Source: Caballeronia zhejiangensis
Lineage (GTDB): Bacteria; Pseudomonadota; Gammaproteobacteria; Burkholderiales; Burkholderiaceae
Assembly (NCBI RefSeq): GCF_000698575.1
Contig: NZ_JFHD01000016.1
Coordinates: 1 to 64,000 of the forward strand
DNA: 64,000 nucleotides
Direction: 5' to 3'
A program made the position numbers and the translations under genes. This document shows, piece after piece, positions 39,596-48,615 of the stretch. The stretch's first letter is position 1; each line of letters opens with the position of its first letter. The notes below the pieces were generated by a model, which ran no database searches, had not been told where the DNA came from, and was given only the letters and a program-made list of their open reading frames with translations.

Positions 39596-40012
39596 TCACA
39601 ACAAGAATTGCAGCGCTCGCCGCGCCATAATCACTGCATCGTCGCCAACCACGTACCGAACGCGAAAATCGAATTCAGTAGCGCCAGACGGTCGAACAGT
39701 TACGTCCGCCACGTCGGCATCGCACCTTACGTCAACGCGAGTGACGGCTGGATTGACATCGCGCACAAGCGTGGCACCGACACTTTCGTAGACAAACAAC
39801 GTCGTCTGCGTTGCTGACGGATAAGGACCGGGCGGCGAAGGTTTCGCCAGCGCATCGAGCGCACGCGCCCAGATCGAGCCTCCCGAAGCATCTGACACGC
39901 CATCGCATACCAAGCTGCACGACGGACCTTCGCAGTCGCCCAGATATAACGAAACGTGGGTGAAACGATTGGGATCAGAACAGTTACTTTCGCGGGCGCT
40001 GCTCATAAGCAT
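39596..40012 (-). CDS. Paralogue of the C-terminal domain of the DUF2384-type protein
   Basis: A 138-aa protein of unknown function that aligns with residues 145-280 of its downstream neighbour: both share VSLYLG/VTVYLG, a W-x-RA block (SIWARALDALA), PYPSATQTTLFVYE against PYPYATRTTAFITR, and a similar hydrophobic ending. It lacks the DUF2384-like part. It lies 48 bases upstream in the same run of minus-strand genes. The pair probably arose by duplication; a heteromeric complex is possible. Confidence 0.55.
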   Translation of the reverse strand: MLMSSARESNCSDPNRFTHVSLYLGDCEGPSCSLVCDGVSDASGGSIWARALDALAKPSPPGPYPSATQTTLFVYESVGATLVRDVNPAVTRVDVRCDADVADVTVRPSGATEFDFRVRYVVGDDAVIMARRALQFLL

Positions 40013-40061
40013 TCGGTACGGTCAGACAGGCGCGCCGAGCTACGCTATCAGTGTTGCCTGC

Positions 40062-40640
40062 TCACCGTCGTTCATCGGCGCGGTCCTTGCGCGGCGCCGA
40101 CCAGATCGTCGGAGCGACGGTTGCTGAAACAGCCATTTCAGTGTCCGTCGGATAATGCCGAAGGAGGCCGATTGCAACACTGCGCACCAACCCTGCGATG
40201 GATGTCTGCTCGCCCTCGGCCAGCGTCTGCAGAAACCAACGCGTGTCGAGCACCGCACGAGTCCGGTCACTTGGCGAAGTCATGCGGTCCTCCGGCGCGA
40301 AAAGGTGCGTCGCATCGAAGTAATCTCCAATGCGGTTTCTAAAACAGTAGATGGACCATACGGATTCAGCGGGCCTGGGCAAACCACTGTCGCCATTAAG
40401 CCGATAGAAACGGCCGGAGGTGGTGAGCCCTCTTCTATCCCTACAGTCAAACGATACGATTGGCGAACTTACTCGACCAACGCGCGTCACTTCGTTGAAG
40501 CCGACGAAGTGGAAACCGCCGCTTGGCACGATTGCCAACACGCGCCATTCAACCAGTCCGATTTCCAGCTCGACTGAAGCCGAGCAAATATCCGACGTTG
40601 ACATGAGACTCAAACCGGAAGGAGCAGGCTTGCCTTTCAT
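40062..40640 (-). CDS. Hypothetical protein of the minus-strand regulatory cluster
   Basis: I do not recognise this 192-aa protein. It reads as a globular cytoplasmic protein: GLVEWRVLAIVPSGGFHFVG, FNEVTRVGRVSSPIVSFDCR, GLTTSGRFYRLNGDSGLPRP, YCFRNRIGDYFDATHLFAPE, then a helical C-terminus. ATG 40604 is an alternative start. It is 49 bases upstream of the paralogue gene at 39596 and downstream of the tandem DUF6471 gene, probably one transcription unit. Confidence 0.5.
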   Translation of the reverse strand: MKGKPAPSGLSLMSTSDICSASVELEIGLVEWRVLAIVPSGGFHFVGFNEVTRVGRVSSPIVSFDCRDRRGLTTSGRFYRLNGDSGLPRPAESVWSIYCFRNRIGDYFDATHLFAPEDRMTSPSDRTRAVLDTRWFLQTLAEGEQTSIAGLVRSVAIGLLRHYPTDTEMAVSATVAPTIWSAPRKDRADERR

Positions 40641-40796
40641 CTGCGAATTTGCGCTGAATCGTGGGCAACCTGCTGAAGGAGACGCGCGAGCTTGTGTAAT
40701 TAGACTTATAGCCTGCGACGGAGCGTGTATTTCTACACGTCTCTCGGATTATATACAACGTCGCGAAACTTGCAAGGAATGGAAGTCGACTGGACT

Positions 40797-41336
40797 TCAG
40801 GAGCCCGCCCTGCCCGCTAAGGCAGCGACGTTCAAAGACGAGAAGTCGAGGAACGATCGAACGTCCTCGAACCGGCAAACAGTGGCGCATTGAAAAAACA
40901 ACGCCGCGGAAAAAATCCCTTCCTCACCTTGTATTCGCAGGTTCTCAGGCTGAATTTCGATGCCGATCTCCGAGAGTCGCCGCGCAAGGAGCCGCCAATC
41001 AAGCCATGGCTGTTGCGACATCAAGTAGCTCAGTAGGCTACAAGCGCGGACCTCCCATGTACCAGCCGCCTCCAGCCTCTGCGACCAAGCCTCCGTGCAA
41101 TCGACCCGCGCCGCCACGAGCGCTTGAAGGAAGAAGGTGAAACGAAAAGTGCCTCGTTGTACTTTTCCCTCAACCGATCGAGCTGACTCCGTGACGCCCA
41201 TCCGATTAAGCTCTGCGGCAAGCTGTGCATAGCTCACATCTTGACGTGTGAGGGCGACACGGATTGCGCGAGACGCCAGCCTCGCCCATGCCGTCTCAGG
41301 CCCATCAGCGTCTTTCGCTTGCATTTGCGTCGACAT
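40797..41336 (-). CDS. Tandem DUF6471 helix-turn-helix protein
   Basis: A 179-aa protein made of two DUF6471-like units. Unit one: WARLASRAIRVALTRQDVSY, AQLAAELNRMGVTESARSVE, GKVQRGTFRFTFFLQALVAA. Unit two, more diverged: SLLSYLMSQQPWLDWRLLAR, RLSEIGIEIQPENLRIQGEE, GIFSAALFFQCATVCRFEDV. The fusion of two DNA-binding units would bind a longer or asymmetric site. TCTAAAAG lies 34 bases upstream of its start. It is the first of the minus-strand run ending near 37399. Confidence 0.7.
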   Translation of the reverse strand: MSTQMQAKDADGPETAWARLASRAIRVALTRQDVSYAQLAAELNRMGVTESARSVEGKVQRGTFRFTFFLQALVAARVDCTEAWSQRLEAAGTWEVRACSLLSYLMSQQPWLDWRLLARRLSEIGIEIQPENLRIQGEEGIFSAALFFQCATVCRFEDVRSFLDFSSLNVAALAGRAGS

Positions 41337-41479
41337 GTACTACCTTGGTGTGTATATCTGCACGCGCTCTCTAAAAGTCAAAGTCCAATTCAGGGAGCCC
41401 TCGACGTCGCTGGTGTACCCACCCCACCCGTTACAAACCTCAGCGCACGTCGCTTCTCAAAAACCGAGCCAAGTCTTTC

Positions 41480-41983
41480 ATGAGCTCCGTCCTATATTTG
41501 GGCGTCGAGGGTGTCGTCTTCCCACGACGGACCCGCCCTCAGGTCGCACGCGACTCGTCAGCGTCTCGTAGGCCGCCTACGAATTCCGAACTCTTAGACG
41601 AACTTTCAGCCATCGCCGAGGCTGCATCTAACTTGCAAGTGGTTTTGAACGGTTCCTACGTCGTCGACATTGGTTACCGCAGGATTCTGAGCTTGCTACC
41701 CCATGGCCTGGCCTCACGGACGGTAGGTGCGACGACTTCGGGAAATCGGCTGCATCGGAAGAACGACCTGCGTAAGCGAGCAGATGTTCTTCGCGCGGAC
41801 GTCGGCCGTCGAAATCCCCACACATTGACGATCGTCGATGCTTCGCGAAGCGCCATACCCATCGAATACCTGTGCCGCTCAGTGCTTGTTGCCTGCAACA
41901 ATTCGGCGGCGCTCAGGCAGACGCTCGACCAAATTCAACGTCTTCTGTTACCCGATCACACGGACCTCCCGCCAGAAACCTGA
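41480..41983 (+). CDS. Second HAD-like (Swiss-Army-Knife type) protein without catalytic aspartates
   Basis: A 167-aa protein related to the one at 37399. Motif I is LYLGVEGVVFP, where active HADs have LDxDGVL; the nucleophile Asp is Gly and the second Asp is Glu. The second strand is LQVVLNGSYVVDIG, the cap-side helix HGLASRTVGA, and motif IV is reduced to TLTIVDASRSAIP. It directly precedes the TnsB-site-like cluster and tnsA. Both HADs bracket the run of regulators, so they probably share a role in this element. Confidence 0.6.
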   Translation: MSSVLYLGVEGVVFPRRTRPQVARDSSASRRPPTNSELLDELSAIAEAASNLQVVLNGSYVVDIGYRRILSLLPHGLASRTVGATTSGNRLHRKNDLRKRADVLRADVGRRNPHTLTIVDASRSAIPIEYLCRSVLVACNNSAALRQTLDQIQRLLLPDHTDLPPET

Positions 41984-42006
41984 CGGCGCCCGGTAATACT
42001 CTCACA

Positions 42007-42234
42007 TCTAAAGCGCTCGCGGAACCGCCCACCTAAAACGGTCGTATCCGAGCGGCGGAGTCGCGGCTACGGCTGCGGTTTCCACAGATGTCACCGGATT
42101 CGACGGTGCTCAGCCGTAAAGCGGCGCAAACGGCTTTCAATTTTTGGTCATGGAATAGGCATCCGCTGCTGCGTCGAGCAGACACAAGACACTGTTCTAA
42201 AACCAATCGTTCGGTCTCAGCTCGTCTAAAACGG
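42007..42234. repeat. Cluster of CTAAA(A)C motifs upstream of tnsA
   Basis: Four same-orientation copies: TCTAAAGCG (42007-42015), CCTAAAACGG (42032-42041), TCTAAAACC (42196-42204, preceded by TGT) and TCTAAAACGG (42225-42234). In Tn7 the end next to tnsA carries several TnsB-binding repeats, so this could be that end. However, the motif also occurs singly before other genes, so an operator role is equally possible. No flanking target duplication could be defined. Confidence 0.4.
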
Positions 42235-42317
42235 CCCGAGTTGCGCCGACCGGCGGCCGGCAGCGCTATACGCTCCAATAACGCGGCGCCGCCGCGTGTC
42301 CTTGTGGAGTGAGCGCG

Positions 42318-43169
42318 ATGCCACGTGGTGTCAAGAAGTGGACCGAGGAATTAGTCGCACGACGGATCCGGGAAGGATACGGCGAGGGCGAGGGAGCACA
42401 GTACAAGCCGTGGGTCGGCACCGCTGATTTCTCCTCTCTCGGACGTACTCATCGGGCATACAGCCAACGATTTGGCCGCACGATCGAGATGGTGTCCGAT
42501 GTCGAATGGAACACCTTCGTTTGTCTCGAATTTTGCAGGGACGTAACCGCCGTCTACGAAGGTTTTCCATTGCCTCGGGAGACTACCTTGGAGGTGGCCG
42601 CAGCCTTGGGGGTCAAGCACCCCACATACCCAGGCACATCGGTCCCTGCGGTGATGACAGTTGACTTCCTGGTAGCGATTGACCAAGCGGACGGGCCCTG
42701 CCTGAAAGCGTTCGACTGCAAGCGCTCCGAAGACGCGGAAAATGAACGCGCCGTCGAAAAGCTACAGATAACGCATGCGTATTTTGCTGGCTGCGACGTG
42801 AAGCATCACTTGGTCTTTCATTCGTCGCTTCCAATGCAAAAGGTCCGAAATATCGAGTGGTTTCGCGGAGCGACATGGAAGCCCGGGCAAACCTCTCCAT
42901 CGTTTGAGCAACTGCACGAGCTGTGCGGGCAGATGAAAAACGAATTCTCTCGTTCGACGCGGCTCGACTCACTAGCCGAATACTGCAATGGTTTTGACCG
43001 TCGTCACGGCGTCGCGCCCGGCCTAGGTCTGCGCGTCGCACGCGTGCTCCTCTGGGAGCAAACGCTGCGCTGTGATTTGAATGTCCCGCACCTGGAACAG
43101 GCGCCAGTTAGCAGCTTTACGCTGTGCGCTGATGACGAGCAGCCTCCACGCAGAGTCTCAATCGCCTGA
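42318..43169 (+). CDS. tnsA: TnsA-type transposon endonuclease
   Basis: A 283-aa TnsA homologue, the restriction-enzyme-like subunit that cuts the 5' strands at Tn7 ends. Signature parts: GEGEGAQYKPWVGTADFSSL, GRTHRAYSQRFGRTIEMVSD, EWNTFVCLE (Glu71), MTVDFLVAI (Asp116) and AFDCKRSEDAE (Lys135). In Tn7 TnsA the last motif is QVK; here the position before it is Asp, a modest change that keeps the Lys. ATG 42318 follows a GGAG box by eight bases; GTG 42309 is in frame upstream. tnsB starts 34 bases after its stop. Confidence 0.9.
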   Translation: MPRGVKKWTEELVARRIREGYGEGEGAQYKPWVGTADFSSLGRTHRAYSQRFGRTIEMVSDVEWNTFVCLEFCRDVTAVYEGFPLPRETTLEVAAALGVKHPTYPGTSVPAVMTVDFLVAIDQADGPCLKAFDCKRSEDAENERAVEKLQITHAYFAGCDVKHHLVFHSSLPMQKVRNIEWFRGATWKPGQTSPSFEQLHELCGQMKNEFSRSTRLDSLAEYCNGFDRRHGVAPGLGLRVARVLLWEQTLRCDLNVPHLEQAPVSSFTLCADDEQPPRRVSIA

Positions 43170-43203
43170 ACACCGTTTTTCTTTAACGACTCGAAATCAA
43201 GCC

Positions 43204-45399
43204 ATGCTGCTCAAGAACGACCTCTTCGATGCTGCCGACCAGACTCGGTACCGCGTTCTCTCCATTGACCTTGAGGGGCACCGCGGCTGGGTCATGCCCG
43301 TGAGGGGTCCCGGTCGCTGGCCTGAATATCGAGACTTTGGCGTCTTGACGGGTCACGTATCGGTCAAGGCGCTTCGCGGGTCGGAGGCCGGTCACCAACC
43401 TGACCTCGCGTTTTATTCAGAGACGGCGAGGCGGCGTGCATACAAAGCCTATGACGCTATCGAACCGCTCATCAACCATCCTCAGATTTTCGTAGCGTCC
43501 GCTCGAGGACCGTTGGTCGAGGCGCGCGCGAGAGAGCTGCGCATATCCGAAACGACGCTCTATCGATACCTGCGCCTGTATTGGCGTAATGGGCAAACGC
43601 GGCTTGCGCTCATTCCTGACTTCGACAAGATCGGGCGCTCGAACGAGAAATTGACCGCAGGCCGCGGTCGTCGGCCCAAGGATGGAAAGTATCGCACCTT
43701 TCAGATGACGCCCGAAGACGCCAAGAACGTTGGGACAGCAATCCGTAAATACTATCTCGACGGCGAAATTTCGACCCTCGCCGGCGCGCACTTTCGCATG
43801 CGAGAAGAGTTCTACTCTTACCTCGACGGTAACGGCACGAGATATCTGCATCCGGACGGAGAATGCCCGTCAATTTTTCAGTTCCGACACATTGCCCGAA
43901 CGAAGTTCACGCTCACGGAAATCCTCCGGAAAAAGCGTGGGTCGAAAGAATTCGACCGCGAGCATGGCGCTCATCTCGGAAGCGCGCTCGAAGAAGCTGT
44001 AGGCGTTGGCCACATCTACGAAATCGATGCAACGATCGGAGACGTCTTCCTTGTTGCGCTGGAAGACCGCTCGACAATTATCGGAAAGCCTACGCTTTAT
44101 CTCATCTACGACCGCTGGAGCCGACTCGTAGTTGGTTTCTATGTCGGCCTGGAAAACGCCTCGTGGACAGGCGCGATGCTCGCGATCCTGAGCGTCGCAG
44201 CGGACAAGCAAGCGTTGTGTGCTAAGTACGGCATCCCGTACGACCCAGAGGATTGGCCCGCCGACGCTACCTTCCCAGAAAAATGGGTCGGCGACCGTGG
44301 CGAGATGAACAGCAACAATAGTTATCGGATTTGCGACGGAATGCAGTCGATTGTTGTCAACACCCAGTCCCTTTTGCCGCATCGAAAAGGCACTGTCGAA
44401 TGCGGGTTTAGGCTGCTTCACGCGTCGATTGCAGATGTGACGCCCGGATACGAGCCGCCTATAAACGCCATCAAGCGCCGACAGAAGCGTTACTATCAAG
44501 ACGCATCCCTGACTTTGGACGAATTCACGTCGATCGTTATCAAGCACGTCATTGCGCACAATCGAAAAGTTATGAAAGGCTATCGATTGGAGCCGCGACA
44601 AGTGCTGTCTGGCACGCCGGCGGTGCCCCTTGATTTGTGGAACGACGACGTCGCACGTCGCAGCGGCGCGCTTGCCAGGTATGACTATGATTTTCTCCGC
44701 TTACAACTGCTGCCGAAAGATAAGGCGACAGTTACGCAAGACGGAATTAAATTCAAGCGGCTTGTATTTGATTGCCCGTCAGCAAACGAGCTTGGATGGT
44801 ACGTACAAGCGGGAAGACGGGGCAACTTTGTTGTCGAAATGTCGTATGACCCTCGCTCAGCTTCCTCCATCATCGTTTATAACCCTGCGGACCGTCGCCA
44901 GACGTTTGAGTGCAGGCTCGCGCCTGCGAGCAAGGACTTCGCTGGCTATTCATTCGCCGAAGTGGAATACATTTTCCGTCGAGCCGAACTGAACAATTTT
45001 GAGAATAAGGCTAGTGCCGATCAGGCGAAGGCCGAGCTGCGGCAGCACATTCGAGGGTTGAGCGAGGCTGCGGTGGCAGAGCGAAAGATTGCAAGCAAGG
45101 GTAAGTCGCGCTCAGGAAGACGAGCGGATACCGCATTCGCTCGTGCATCAGAGCTCGCGTCTCGCCGACGCGAAGATGCGGCCATGCCAACGATTACTGA
45201 ACCCCTTCCCACAAACGTTATTCCAATGCAAACGGCGCCATCTGCTCGCCCAGCGTCTGATGACGGTAGTAAGAGCGAGCCATCACCACGCCTTGAGTCC
45301 AGCGCTGCGGGCGTTCCCGCGAAAGTGACCTCATCGCCCCTGCGAGACATGTTACGCCGAAAGGCACAGGAGAAACTGAATGCACGCGGCTCAGAGTAA
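43204..45399 (+). CDS. tnsB: TnsB/Mu-type DDE transposase
   Basis: A 731-aa transposase of the Mu/TnsB family (rve core). The catalytic triad is Asp275 (YEIDATIGD), Asp364 (VGDRGEMNS) and Glu399 (GTVECGFRLLH). The N-terminal half contains winged-helix end-binding domains (RARELRISETTLYRYLRLYW), and the C-terminal tail is basic and Pro/Ser-rich, as in the TnsC-contacting tail. It cuts the 3' ends and joins them to target DNA. ATG 43204 starts at the usual N-terminus; the frame is open to 43081 inside tnsA. Its end overlaps tnsC by 20 bases. Confidence 0.92.
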   Translation: MLLKNDLFDAADQTRYRVLSIDLEGHRGWVMPVRGPGRWPEYRDFGVLTGHVSVKALRGSEAGHQPDLAFYSETARRRAYKAYDAIEPLINHPQIFVASARGPLVEARARELRISETTLYRYLRLYWRNGQTRLALIPDFDKIGRSNEKLTAGRGRRPKDGKYRTFQMTPEDAKNVGTAIRKYYLDGEISTLAGAHFRMREEFYSYLDGNGTRYLHPDGECPSIFQFRHIARTKFTLTEILRKKRGSKEFDREHGAHLGSALEEAVGVGHIYEIDATIGDVFLVALEDRSTIIGKPTLYLIYDRWSRLVVGFYVGLENASWTGAMLAILSVAADKQALCAKYGIPYDPEDWPADATFPEKWVGDRGEMNSNNSYRICDGMQSIVVNTQSLLPHRKGTVECGFRLLHASIADVTPGYEPPINAIKRRQKRYYQDASLTLDEFTSIVIKHVIAHNRKVMKGYRLEPRQVLSGTPAVPLDLWNDDVARRSGALARYDYDFLRLQLLPKDKATVTQDGIKFKRLVFDCPSANELGWYVQAGRRGNFVVEMSYDPRSASSIIVYNPADRRQTFECRLAPASKDFAGYSFAEVEYIFRRAELNNFENKASADQAKAELRQHIRGLSEAAVAERKIASKGKSRSGRRADTAFARASELASRRREDAAMPTITEPLPTNVIPMQTAPSARPASDDGSKSEPSPRLESSAAGVPAKVTSSPLRDMLRRKAQEKLNARGSE

Positions 45400-47011
45400 G
45401 GTCGTTGTGGAGGCACAGTACACGCCGCAACGTATTCCGCGTTACAGTGGAAACCCTCTCATAGAGGCACTGCCTCCCTCGGTCGATGATGACACCCTTA
45501 TTGACAGAATCATGGTCGCCCCGGACTTCGACGCGGAGCAGCGGGATTGGGAGACGCACGAGAGACTACAAATGGTCGCCGGACTTTCGTCGTTCCTGCG
45601 GCCAATGGAGCGACATGTTCAGCTGGCACGTGCCTTTGACACACTCATTCGGTCAGGATACGTGGGAAGGCGTCCGTCATCTGTGGAGCATGTCCGCGTG
45701 TTTCAAAACTTGTACGAGGCGATGCAAGCCGGCCGAGCCTTCACCGCCCCGTACCTTCCTCCTACCGAAGAGCAGTTGTCGTCAAGAGTTATCGGGATGT
45801 CGGGTACAGGAAAGACCACGACAATCCGCCGAATTTTCTCGTGGTATCCACCTGTCATTTATCACCGCGAGTGGCACTGTTATCAGATACCGTACTTACA
45901 TATTGAGGCGCCCCATGACGGACTGTCGACGAAGGGACTCGCCGCCTCCATCCTCCGGAAAATTGACCAGCTGGTTCCGGACGCAGACTATTTTGGGATG
46001 CACGTCAACAACAATCGCAATAGCGGCGAATTGCTGCTGAATCACGCCGCTCGCGCCATGCATGACCATTTCGTCGGGGTGCTCGTTGTCGACGAGATTC
46101 AAAATTTGCGCAACGCGGGCACATCGAAGCAGACGCTCATGTCTGCCCTGGTCACCGCTTCCAATGAACTCGGCGTCCCGATTGTTTTTGTCGGCACGCA
46201 CAAAGCGTCCGAGTTGCTCGGGCTTGACTTCAGACAAGGCCGGCGTAGCGCGGGGCACGGCTTCCCGACGTGGTCAACATTTCAGTCGAGCGGCGACCTG
46301 ACGAACCCTGGCGAATGGGAGGACTTCCTACTCGAGTTGTTCGAGTACCAGTGGATTAAGACGCCTGTGATACTAACTCAAGGCATGTCGAACACAATGC
46401 TGGCGTGCTCGCAGGCAGTGCCTGACATTGCTATCAAGCTTTTTGCGTGTGCGCAGTGGCGCGCCATGCTTGATCGAAGCGAGACGTTCTCGGCCGCGAC
46501 GATTACATCGGTCTTCGGCGCCGAACTCGAGCCGGTCAAGCGCATGCTGGATGCGATGCGTACGGGCGACACGCAAGCGTTGCGCGCATATGAAGACATA
46601 CCACCGCTTTATTTGAGCTCACTCCTCGAAGACAGCCTCGCCAGCTTCGAGGGTTCTCGCCAACGTGGCGCGAGCGTTCGACCTGGAGATGAGGAATTCA
46701 TTCCGGCCGTTGCAAAGGTGCTTCAGCAAGCAGGCATCGACGACGAGCGAGCGGCGTGGGCCGCGAAGAAGGTCGATACAGCCGGAAAGGTCACAGGGGT
46801 CGCGGCCGGAGCAGAAGCGGCGTTAGCGTTGACGAAGCCGCGCTCCCCCGCTAAGAGCAGCAAGAAGAAACCGGCCGAGTCTGTCGTAACACTCGCCCCC
46901 GACGACTACCGTCACGCGATTTCACGAGCCAAGGCGGATGGTACGACTGCTTTCAGTCATCTAATAACAATGGGGGCAGCGTGCCAGCTAGACGAAGTTT
47001 TGGGCCTCTGA
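45380..47011 (+). CDS. tnsC: TnsC-type AAA+ transposition regulator
   Basis: A 543-aa AAA+ ATPase. Walker A is GMSGTGKTTT (Lys145), Walker B VLVVDEIQNL (Asp238-Glu239), and a sensor-like PIVFVGTHKA follows. TnsC forms filaments on target DNA and bridges the target selector and TnsAB. ATG 45380 is inside the last codons of tnsB and is preceded by AGGAG, so the two are translationally coupled. The C-terminal 100 residues (Ala/Lys-rich, then DDYRHAISRAKADGTTAFSH) are more variable. No TniQ gene follows; the only one is at 34947. Confidence 0.92.
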   Translation: MHAAQSKVVVEAQYTPQRIPRYSGNPLIEALPPSVDDDTLIDRIMVAPDFDAEQRDWETHERLQMVAGLSSFLRPMERHVQLARAFDTLIRSGYVGRRPSSVEHVRVFQNLYEAMQAGRAFTAPYLPPTEEQLSSRVIGMSGTGKTTTIRRIFSWYPPVIYHREWHCYQIPYLHIEAPHDGLSTKGLAASILRKIDQLVPDADYFGMHVNNNRNSGELLLNHAARAMHDHFVGVLVVDEIQNLRNAGTSKQTLMSALVTASNELGVPIVFVGTHKASELLGLDFRQGRRSAGHGFPTWSTFQSSGDLTNPGEWEDFLLELFEYQWIKTPVILTQGMSNTMLACSQAVPDIAIKLFACAQWRAMLDRSETFSAATITSVFGAELEPVKRMLDAMRTGDTQALRAYEDIPPLYLSSLLEDSLASFEGSRQRGASVRPGDEEFIPAVAKVLQQAGIDDERAAWAAKKVDTAGKVTGVAAGAEAALALTKPRSPAKSSKKKPAESVVTLAPDDYRHAISRAKADGTTAFSHLITMGAACQLDEVLGL

Positions 47012-47172
47012 GGCTGCATATCACCTGTCCCGGTTGAACATCTTTGCGGCACCAGGCGAGGCGCGCTGGCGCCCACGCGGACGGGTTTGGCTTCGGTATC
47101 AAGAATGAGTGGAAAAAGGCTAAAACGGATCCCTTACACGCCGGGCCAAACCACACTGCAAGGACTCAGAAA

Positions 47173-47862
47173 GTGAACCAAGCCATCAACCGAAATGCGG
47201 TTCGTCAGAACGACGGCATCGTTATCGTCGACAACGTTGCGTTGTTCGACGAACTCGCAGATTGTGCGGAGCACGCTGGTTTGACCGCGTGCGCTGCCGT
47301 TGCCAAGGTGTTTCTCCCGAAAGAGTTGCAGCAAGCGATTTCCGAGACGCATGTTTTGTCTTTTGCCATTCCTGCCAATGAAGAGATTGACTGGAACGCA
47401 CAAGCCGCGAACATTCTCGTCCCGCATAACGAAATCGACTTCGAGCACCGCCAGGCAACATCCTTGTTTCTTCTCGGGAACGGCCCCATCGCGTTTGAGC
47501 CGAAGTATGGATTTCAACCTCTTTTTGGCTCCGATGGCTCGCTCTTCGTTTTCTTTTTGCATCGGGCCATAACCTATCTAGTCCGCTACAGCTGGAGCGA
47601 GCGTTTCCTCAATACGTGGGAAGCCTTGGATGCGTCGGCCGGAGAGAACTATCAACACGACGACGAAAGAGCGGCCCGAAGCATCATAGTCTTTGGGTCG
47701 TCCGTCAGCGGGGCGGCCGATGATATAGCTATCGTACCGGCTGCATATTTTGAAATTGGAAACGATGGACGGCTGTCTCAGTACTTCGCGTCGGCGCGCG
47801 TTCGGTCGAGACCGGACCTTTTCGTCCAGCGGTGTCCGGACGCCTGTTCGTGGAACGATTAA
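47173..47862 (+). CDS. Family X protein, copy 1 (unknown function)
   Basis: A 229-aa protein I cannot assign. It is paralogous to the genes at 48073 and 52359-53031 and to the pseudogene at 56056. Shared: NVALFDEL early, FLPKELQ, a core FAIPANEEIDWNAQAANILV-PHN, then LGNGPIAFEPKYG and DGSLFVFFLHRAITYLVRYSW. No signal peptide or transmembrane helix is apparent. GTG 47173 is chosen because AAGGA lies eight bases upstream; the frame is open back to TTG 47044. CTAAAACGG lies about 45 bases upstream. It follows tnsC by 161 bases and is cargo of the Tn7-like element. Confidence 0.65.
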   Translation: MNQAINRNAVRQNDGIVIVDNVALFDELADCAEHAGLTACAAVAKVFLPKELQQAISETHVLSFAIPANEEIDWNAQAANILVPHNEIDFEHRQATSLFLLGNGPIAFEPKYGFQPLFGSDGSLFVFFLHRAITYLVRYSWSERFLNTWEALDASAGENYQHDDERAARSIIVFGSSVSGAADDIAIVPAAYFEIGNDGRLSQYFASARVRSRPDLFVQRCPDACSWND

Positions 47863-48072
47863 GCGTCGCCGGTATACGACGCTCGGTCGGCACGAAGGCC
47901 CCCGCTGAACTATCACATCCATTTTCACGACCGTCGCGCCTCGAGCTCGGCGGTCGTTTCTAGCGGCACACCGCCGACGGATCGCCTACGCCCCCCGCCA
48001 TAGGTTGTTACGTTAGCGACAGCATTCGCCGCTCACTGCACGCGAGTACGTTTCGAAGAAAGGACGGCAGCA

Positions 48073-48615
48073 ATGCAATCACATCAGCGAACCAGCAATA
48101 AAGCCGTTAATTCGGCCGACTTGGTAAGCGGCATTACAACGACCAATGCCATTGAGCTCATTCGAGCGACCGGCGAGTCAGGAATACATCGAACTTTCCC
48201 ACTTGCGGCCCGGGACCTTCCGGTTGGCGTGGGTCGGCAGGACGACAGTTCGCCCTGTGTCGCCGTTCTCGCGGAGTCATCAGACATCGCCAATATCGCG
48301 AGTTATTTTGCAATAAAGTGCTTTGGCCCGCCGGAGGAGCCGAACCGTAATGTCCTAATTTTGTTGGGAAACTCGTCAATCGCGATGGATTTTGACTCGC
48401 TCGCAGTCAATCTGCTCTCTCGGCAATGCTTTTCGGTCCTCTTCGTGCATGCAGTCGGATGGACGATCGCGCGGTTCAATGTCGCGGACGGTGACCGGCA
48501 ACGACTGCTCGCAGCCCTGTTCGGGGCATTTGGAGATATCGACTGCAAATCGTTCAGCCAGTCGGAGTTGATGCTCCCGGACAATGTCCGGTTTGGCTCG
48601 CTCGACGTTGATTGA
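48073..48615 (+). CDS. Family X protein, copy 2, shorter (unknown function)
   Basis: A 180-aa protein related to family X: TTTNAIELI corresponds to NVALFDEL, PCVAVLAESSDIANIASYFA to the W-x-x-x-A core, and VLILLGNSSIAMDF then CFSVLFVHAVGWTIARF to the LGNGPIAFE and VRYSW parts. The core Trp is lost and the C-terminal domain of copy 1 is missing. An AAAGGAC box precedes ATG 48073. It is 210 bases downstream of copy 1 on the same strand. The function is unknown; weak similarity is the basis for the family link. Confidence 0.55.
   Translation: MQSHQRTSNKAVNSADLVSGITTTNAIELIRATGESGIHRTFPLAARDLPVGVGRQDDSSPCVAVLAESSDIANIASYFAIKCFGPPEEPNRNVLILLGNSSIAMDFDSLAVNLLSRQCFSVLFVHAVGWTIARFNVADGDRQRLLAALFGAFGDIDCKSFSQSELMLPDNVRFGSLDVD

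Noticed and set aside
42191..42204. TGTTCTAAAACC as the exact transposon end
   Set aside because: A matching inverted ACA-ending copy and a target-site duplication could not be found at the other side.
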